DNA of 9,128 nt from CAZGYE01 sp964530165 (GTDB lineage: Bacteria; Planctomycetota; Planctomycetia; Planctomycetales; Planctomycetaceae), in contig CAZGYE010000245.1 of the NCBI GenBank assembly GCA_964530165.1, positions 1 through 9,128 of the forward strand. Direction: 5' to 3'. A program made the position numbers and the translations under genes. The notes under the pieces were generated by a model that worked only from the letters and a program-made list of their open reading frames with translations, did not search any database and had not been told where the DNA came from. Shown here in pieces: positions 7,601 through 9,128 of the stretch (position 1 is its first letter; each line of letters starts with the position of its first letter).

Positions 7601-9128
7601 CGTCACGGTCGATTTCAGCACCGCAGACGGCACGGCCACCGCCGGTGAGGATTACGAAGCCACGAGCGGAACGGTCACATTTCCGCCCGGTGAAACGTCG
7701 CAGACGATCACCATTGCTGTGTTCGGCGACACGCTGGTCGAGGAAGACGAGGATTTCTTCGTCAACCTGACAAACGCCACCGAAGCGGTGATCGGAGACA
7801 GCCAGGGTATGGTGACGATCGTAGATAATGATCTTGAAACGCCGCCGCCGCCCGCGCCGCAGGCGTTGTTCGCCGTGCCCATCGATGGCACGAATTCGAT
7901 CGTCGAACTGGACCCCAACACCGGCGCCGAGCTGAATCGGTTTTCGGCGCCGGAGCCGATTAGCGCAGGTCCCGATTCCCTGGCTTTCGACGGGACGAAC
8001 GTGTTCTTCCTGAACGGGTTCGGAACAAACACGCTTTACGAACTGGATCCGAATACCGGCGCGGTCATTGATTCCGATCCGATCACGGTTGGTTCCGCGC
8101 TGGACGGACTGGCCGCATTGAATGGGCTGATCTACATTCAAGATTTCGGGGCCAGTGACATCATCGTCTTCGATCCGGTCACCGATACGGTCGTCAACAC
8201 ATTCGACATTGATGGACTCAATCCGGGTGTGACCCTGGTTGGCGGATTGGCCGCAATTTCCGGTCCGGCTGGACCTCAGCGATTGGTCGCGACGCAGAGC
8301 TTCGGGTCAGGCGGGGTGCATGAGATCGATCCTGCTACCGGCCTCGTGACCAACACCTTTATACCGAGTACACCCGGAAACGGTACTTACTTTGGCGTGG
8401 CCGCCGTGAACGGAGAGATTTATCTCGGGAGTTCGGCCACGTCCTCGCTCGATGTCTTCTCACGTGCCGGCGTGCTCCAACGTTCGGTCACCTTGGCGTA
8501 CAGCGTCAGCGCCTTGGGGGGTGATGACTTCAGTTCAAGCGGTGCACAATCGAACGGCGGGAACGACACAGAACTCCAACGTGCACTCAGTTACCTGACG
8601 ACCAATGCCGACGACTTCGGGCTGACAGCCGACGACCTGGATGACTATATCGTGACCGATCAGTACGTCAGCGAACACACCGGCGTGACGCACATTTACT
8701 TGCAGCAGACGTATGGCCCTTTAGAGGTCACCCAGGCCGTTGCCAACGTGAATGTGGGGCCGGGCGGTGAGGTGCTCAGTGCGTACAGCAGTTTTGTGGC
8801 TGGTTTGGGGGTGGAGCCGGACGCGGGGGACATGCTCCCAACGCTCAGCGCGTCGGAGGCATTGATGGTGCTGGCCGAGAACTTCGACTGGACGTTGGAT
8901 GGGACCGTCGGGTCCGGCTTCGTGGCCGACGGCGATCCGGCACAGACGACGACTTTGCCGGCCAGCGGCGTCTCGACAGAGGACATTCCGGCTCGGTTGG
9001 TCTGGGTCCCAACGGCTGACGGCGGGGTCGAGCTGGGCTGGACGCTAAACGTCCAGACAACCAATTTGGAACATTGGTACGAGGTGACCGTCAGCGCCGC
9101 CGACGGCGAGATGTTGAACACGGTCGAC
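4617..9128 (+). CDS. Giant secreted LEPR-XLL-type protein with RTX, Calx-beta, propeller and M36-peptidase propeptide modules (3' end cut off)
   Basis: One frame of 1504 codons with no stop to the window edge. Modules in order: basic N-terminus; VELLEDRTLLS (41-51), a LEPR-XLL variant; a beta-rich lead-in (52-163); 17 RTX nonapeptides (164-316); Calx-beta (about 324-435, DGTATAAEDY); a sialidase/propeller-like domain (about 436-855) with PPDTMGAVGPNH (455-466), FDPRVLFDPTVNRWF (507-521) and RWGDYS (814-819); a Pro-rich linker (856-870); 9 RTX repeats (877-957); Calx-beta (about 963-1072, DGTATAGEDY); a Pro-rich linker; a YncE-like propeller (about 1083-1302) with repeated ELDPNTGA; an FTP-like propeptide (about 1318-1400, THIYLQQTYG at 1358-1367); SASEALMVLAENF (1411-1423); and a PepSY-like segment (1457-1504). 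The propeptide implies an M36 metallopeptidase domain beyond the edge, not seen here. RTX repeats should bind calcium outside the cell. No classical signal peptide is evident, as often with LEPR proteins. Substrate and export route are unknown. Confidence 0.92.
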   Translation, partial: MLLTPWLRSIKSSVFAKGRRPAHRRLTPQTQAPAGLMAAEVELLEDRTLLSIAAFFDSSRRELMIDTEFDEDVFVTATGTPPLVQVFTRAVPGGPFDVPVTIGTGSVLTTEVVSIAVRGGDGANEMDLSGVTASDYVGPLSIKVDGRDGRDTITASEFGGVYVGGQGEDLIVGGTGNDTIEGGDGDDTLLGNDGNDSLLGGNGSDQIDGGEGNDFADGGDGADLLDGGAGNDKLKGNNGSDTLNGNAGDDTLNGGAASDVLTGGDDNDRLFGGAEDDSLNGGVGNDTLNGQGGADTLSGGGDADQLLGAGGNDFLRSGGLGGALTLAVDSIIVDPEGNSGTTNADFTVTLSGAATGTITVDFNTSDGTATAAEDYQTTLGTLVFSPGTTSQTVTVPIIGDLVPEANENFFVDLSNPTGGPTILVGQGEAIIVDDDISVGLNFTGSQLFQDSGFIPPDTMGAVGPNHIVELINGRYDVYEKTTGAEIQTSSLNQFWIDAGATLTGTVFDPRVLFDPTVNRWFAGSIDGGGGNSLFVAVSNTADPTAGWQSVQFVGDTIDGTRFNDFDTFGLDADGVYLGTNNFGGPSGFDVSVYSIPKADLLGATPSIANLTRFEALSAGTFGNSIQPAVDLEASDGRAALLSAPGGTRLVRADVIGAGGPGATLSGPVNITVPAYSVAPAARQPGPNDNIENVSPRLNGNVVEVAGSLWAVHAVLDPAFGGSAVRWYEIDEATNALLQTGLFNDPNLDFYDASIAVNQNGDVAIGFSGSGDTQFISTYAVLGKTSAGVTTFGAPMLLQAGAGEYFVDFGSGRNRWGDYSATVVDPTDSTRFWFFQEFVPATDRWGVQITELQVGQPAPAPFPPPAQLPPDFGDTFRGGAGDDTLLGDEGDDDFNGKGGNDSISGGDGNDKIRGGGGRDILLGEGGDDTLRGQGHGDTLNGGRGSDRLDGGPGNDLIVGADPTIVINNVPTVLEGDSGVVRADFTVKLSRASTTSVVTVDFSTADGTATAGEDYEATSGTVTFPPGETSQTITIAVFGDTLVEEDEDFFVNLTNATEAVIGDSQGMVTIVDNDLETPPPPAPQALFAVPIDGTNSIVELDPNTGAELNRFSAPEPISAGPDSLAFDGTNVFFLNGFGTNTLYELDPNTGAVIDSDPITVGSALDGLAALNGLIYIQDFGASDIIVFDPVTDTVVNTFDIDGLNPGVTLVGGLAAISGPAGPQRLVATQSFGSGGVHEIDPATGLVTNTFIPSTPGNGTYFGVAAVNGEIYLGSSATSSLDVFSRAGVLQRSVTLAYSVSALGGDDFSSSGAQSNGGNDTELQRALSYLTTNADDFGLTADDLDDYIVTDQYVSEHTGVTHIYLQQTYGPLEVTQAVANVNVGPGGEVLSAYSSFVAGLGVEPDAGDMLPTLSASEALMVLAENFDWTLDGTVGSGFVADGDPAQTTTLPASGVSTEDIPARLVWVPTADGGVELGWTLNVQTTNLEHWYEVTVSAADGEMLNTVD
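5106..5564 (+). repeat. RTX block 1: 17 tandem 27-bp units encoding Ca-binding nonapeptides
   Basis: Exactly 17 x 27 bp in frame (residues 164-316) with no insertion between units. Typical units are GGTGNDTIE, GGDGDDTLL and GGVGNDTLN, matching the GGxGxDxLx consensus of haemolysin-type calcium-binding beta-rolls. Some units are degenerate (GGAASDVLT, GGGDADQLL). DNA of several units is close to identical over GACACGCTCAACGGC, which points to unit duplication. Confidence 0.93.
5586..5921 (+). other. Calx-beta domain 1 coding segment (residues about 324-435)
   Basis: Immunoglobulin-like beta domain found in Na/Ca exchangers and many bacterial extracellular proteins. Visible hallmarks are DPEGNSG near the start, TVDFNTSDGTATAAEDY, a GTLVFSPGTTSQTVTVPI strand pair, and a closing IIVDDD. 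It follows RTX block 1 after an eight-residue Gly-rich linker and closely resembles the second copy at 7503-7832. Confidence 0.85.
7245..7487 (+). repeat. RTX block 2: 9 tandem 27-bp units encoding Ca-binding nonapeptides
   Basis: Exactly 9 x 27 bp in frame (residues 877-957), including GGAGDDTLL, GGDGNDKIR, GEGGDDTLR and GGPGNDLIV. It is preceded by a Pro-rich linker and followed almost at once by the second Calx-beta domain, repeating the RTX-Calx order of block 1. Confidence 0.93.
7503..7832 (+). other. Calx-beta domain 2 coding segment (residues about 963-1072)
   Basis: Hallmarks are VLEGDSG, TVDFSTADGTATAGEDY, GTVTFPPGETSQTITI, EDEDFFVNLTN and a closing TIVDND, a better match to the family pattern than copy 1. 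It aligns with copy 1 over its whole length without large gaps, including at DNA level around GACGGCACGGCYACCGCC. Confidence 0.87.
8568..9128 (+). other. FTP and PepSY-like propeptide region of an M36-type metallopeptidase (peptidase domain outside window)
   Basis: Residues about 1318-1504 of the giant protein. ELQRALSYL, GLTADDLDDYIVTDQY, THIYLQQTYGPLEV and an NVNV...GEVLSAYSSFV stretch follow the fungalysin/thermolysin propeptide pattern. An ALMVLAENFDW helix and an ARLVWVP...WTLNVQ...WYEVTVSAADGE sheet with PepSY character come next. In M36 enzymes this order immediately precedes the HEXXH zinc domain. The assignment is from motif memory, not an alignment, and the catalytic domain cannot be checked here. 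Confidence 0.75.

Noticed and set aside
5751..8141. Several long minus-strand open frames, including 6024-6890 and 7005-8141
   Set aside because: They lie opposite the continuous plus-strand frame, whose domains are recognisable throughout. Low stop frequency is expected in GC-rich antisense DNA.

Overview
The window reads as chromosomal DNA of a planctomycete. The main reason is the large right-hand gene, whose N-terminus has a basic stretch followed by VELLEDRTLLS. This is a variant of the LEPR-XLL motif that is characteristic of giant secreted proteins in Planctomycetota. The DNA is GC-rich apart from one short AT-rich island. No tRNA, rRNA, CRISPR array or insertion sequence was recognised.

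Left half (1-4200), all on the minus strand: a compact three-gene efflux operon read right to left. It holds a TetR-family repressor of the CecR/YbiH type (3469-4125), an RND periplasmic adaptor (2063-3472) and an RND inner-membrane permease of the AcrB/HAE type, whose C-terminal part lies beyond the left edge (1-2066). Both gene junctions are ATGA overlaps, so translation is probably coupled. Upstream of the repressor is a sigma70-like promoter with a TATAAT box. It is embedded in short TGTNT/WWACA half-sites that recur every 13 bp, the best candidate for the repressor's own operator. No outer-membrane factor is visible; it may lie past the left edge or elsewhere.

Middle (4126-4616): a divergent intergenic region of about 490 bp. 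It holds the efflux promoter, a GC-rich stretch with a small hairpin and a 15-bp palindrome, and then an AT-rich island leading to the ribosome binding site of the right-hand gene.

Right half (4617-9128), plus strand: a single reading frame of 1504 codons, open to the window edge. The protein is modular: LEPR-like N-terminus; 17 tandem RTX nonapeptides; Calx-beta domain; a ~420-residue sialidase/propeller-like domain; 9 more RTX nonapeptides; a second Calx-beta domain; a YncE-like propeller; and then what looks like the FTP and PepSY propeptide of an M36 (fungalysin/thermolysin-type) metallopeptidase. The catalytic zinc domain should follow outside the window. The protein is probably a calcium-loaded extracellular or surface protein. 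The efflux operon and the giant gene are divergent neighbours and nothing in the sequence links their functions.
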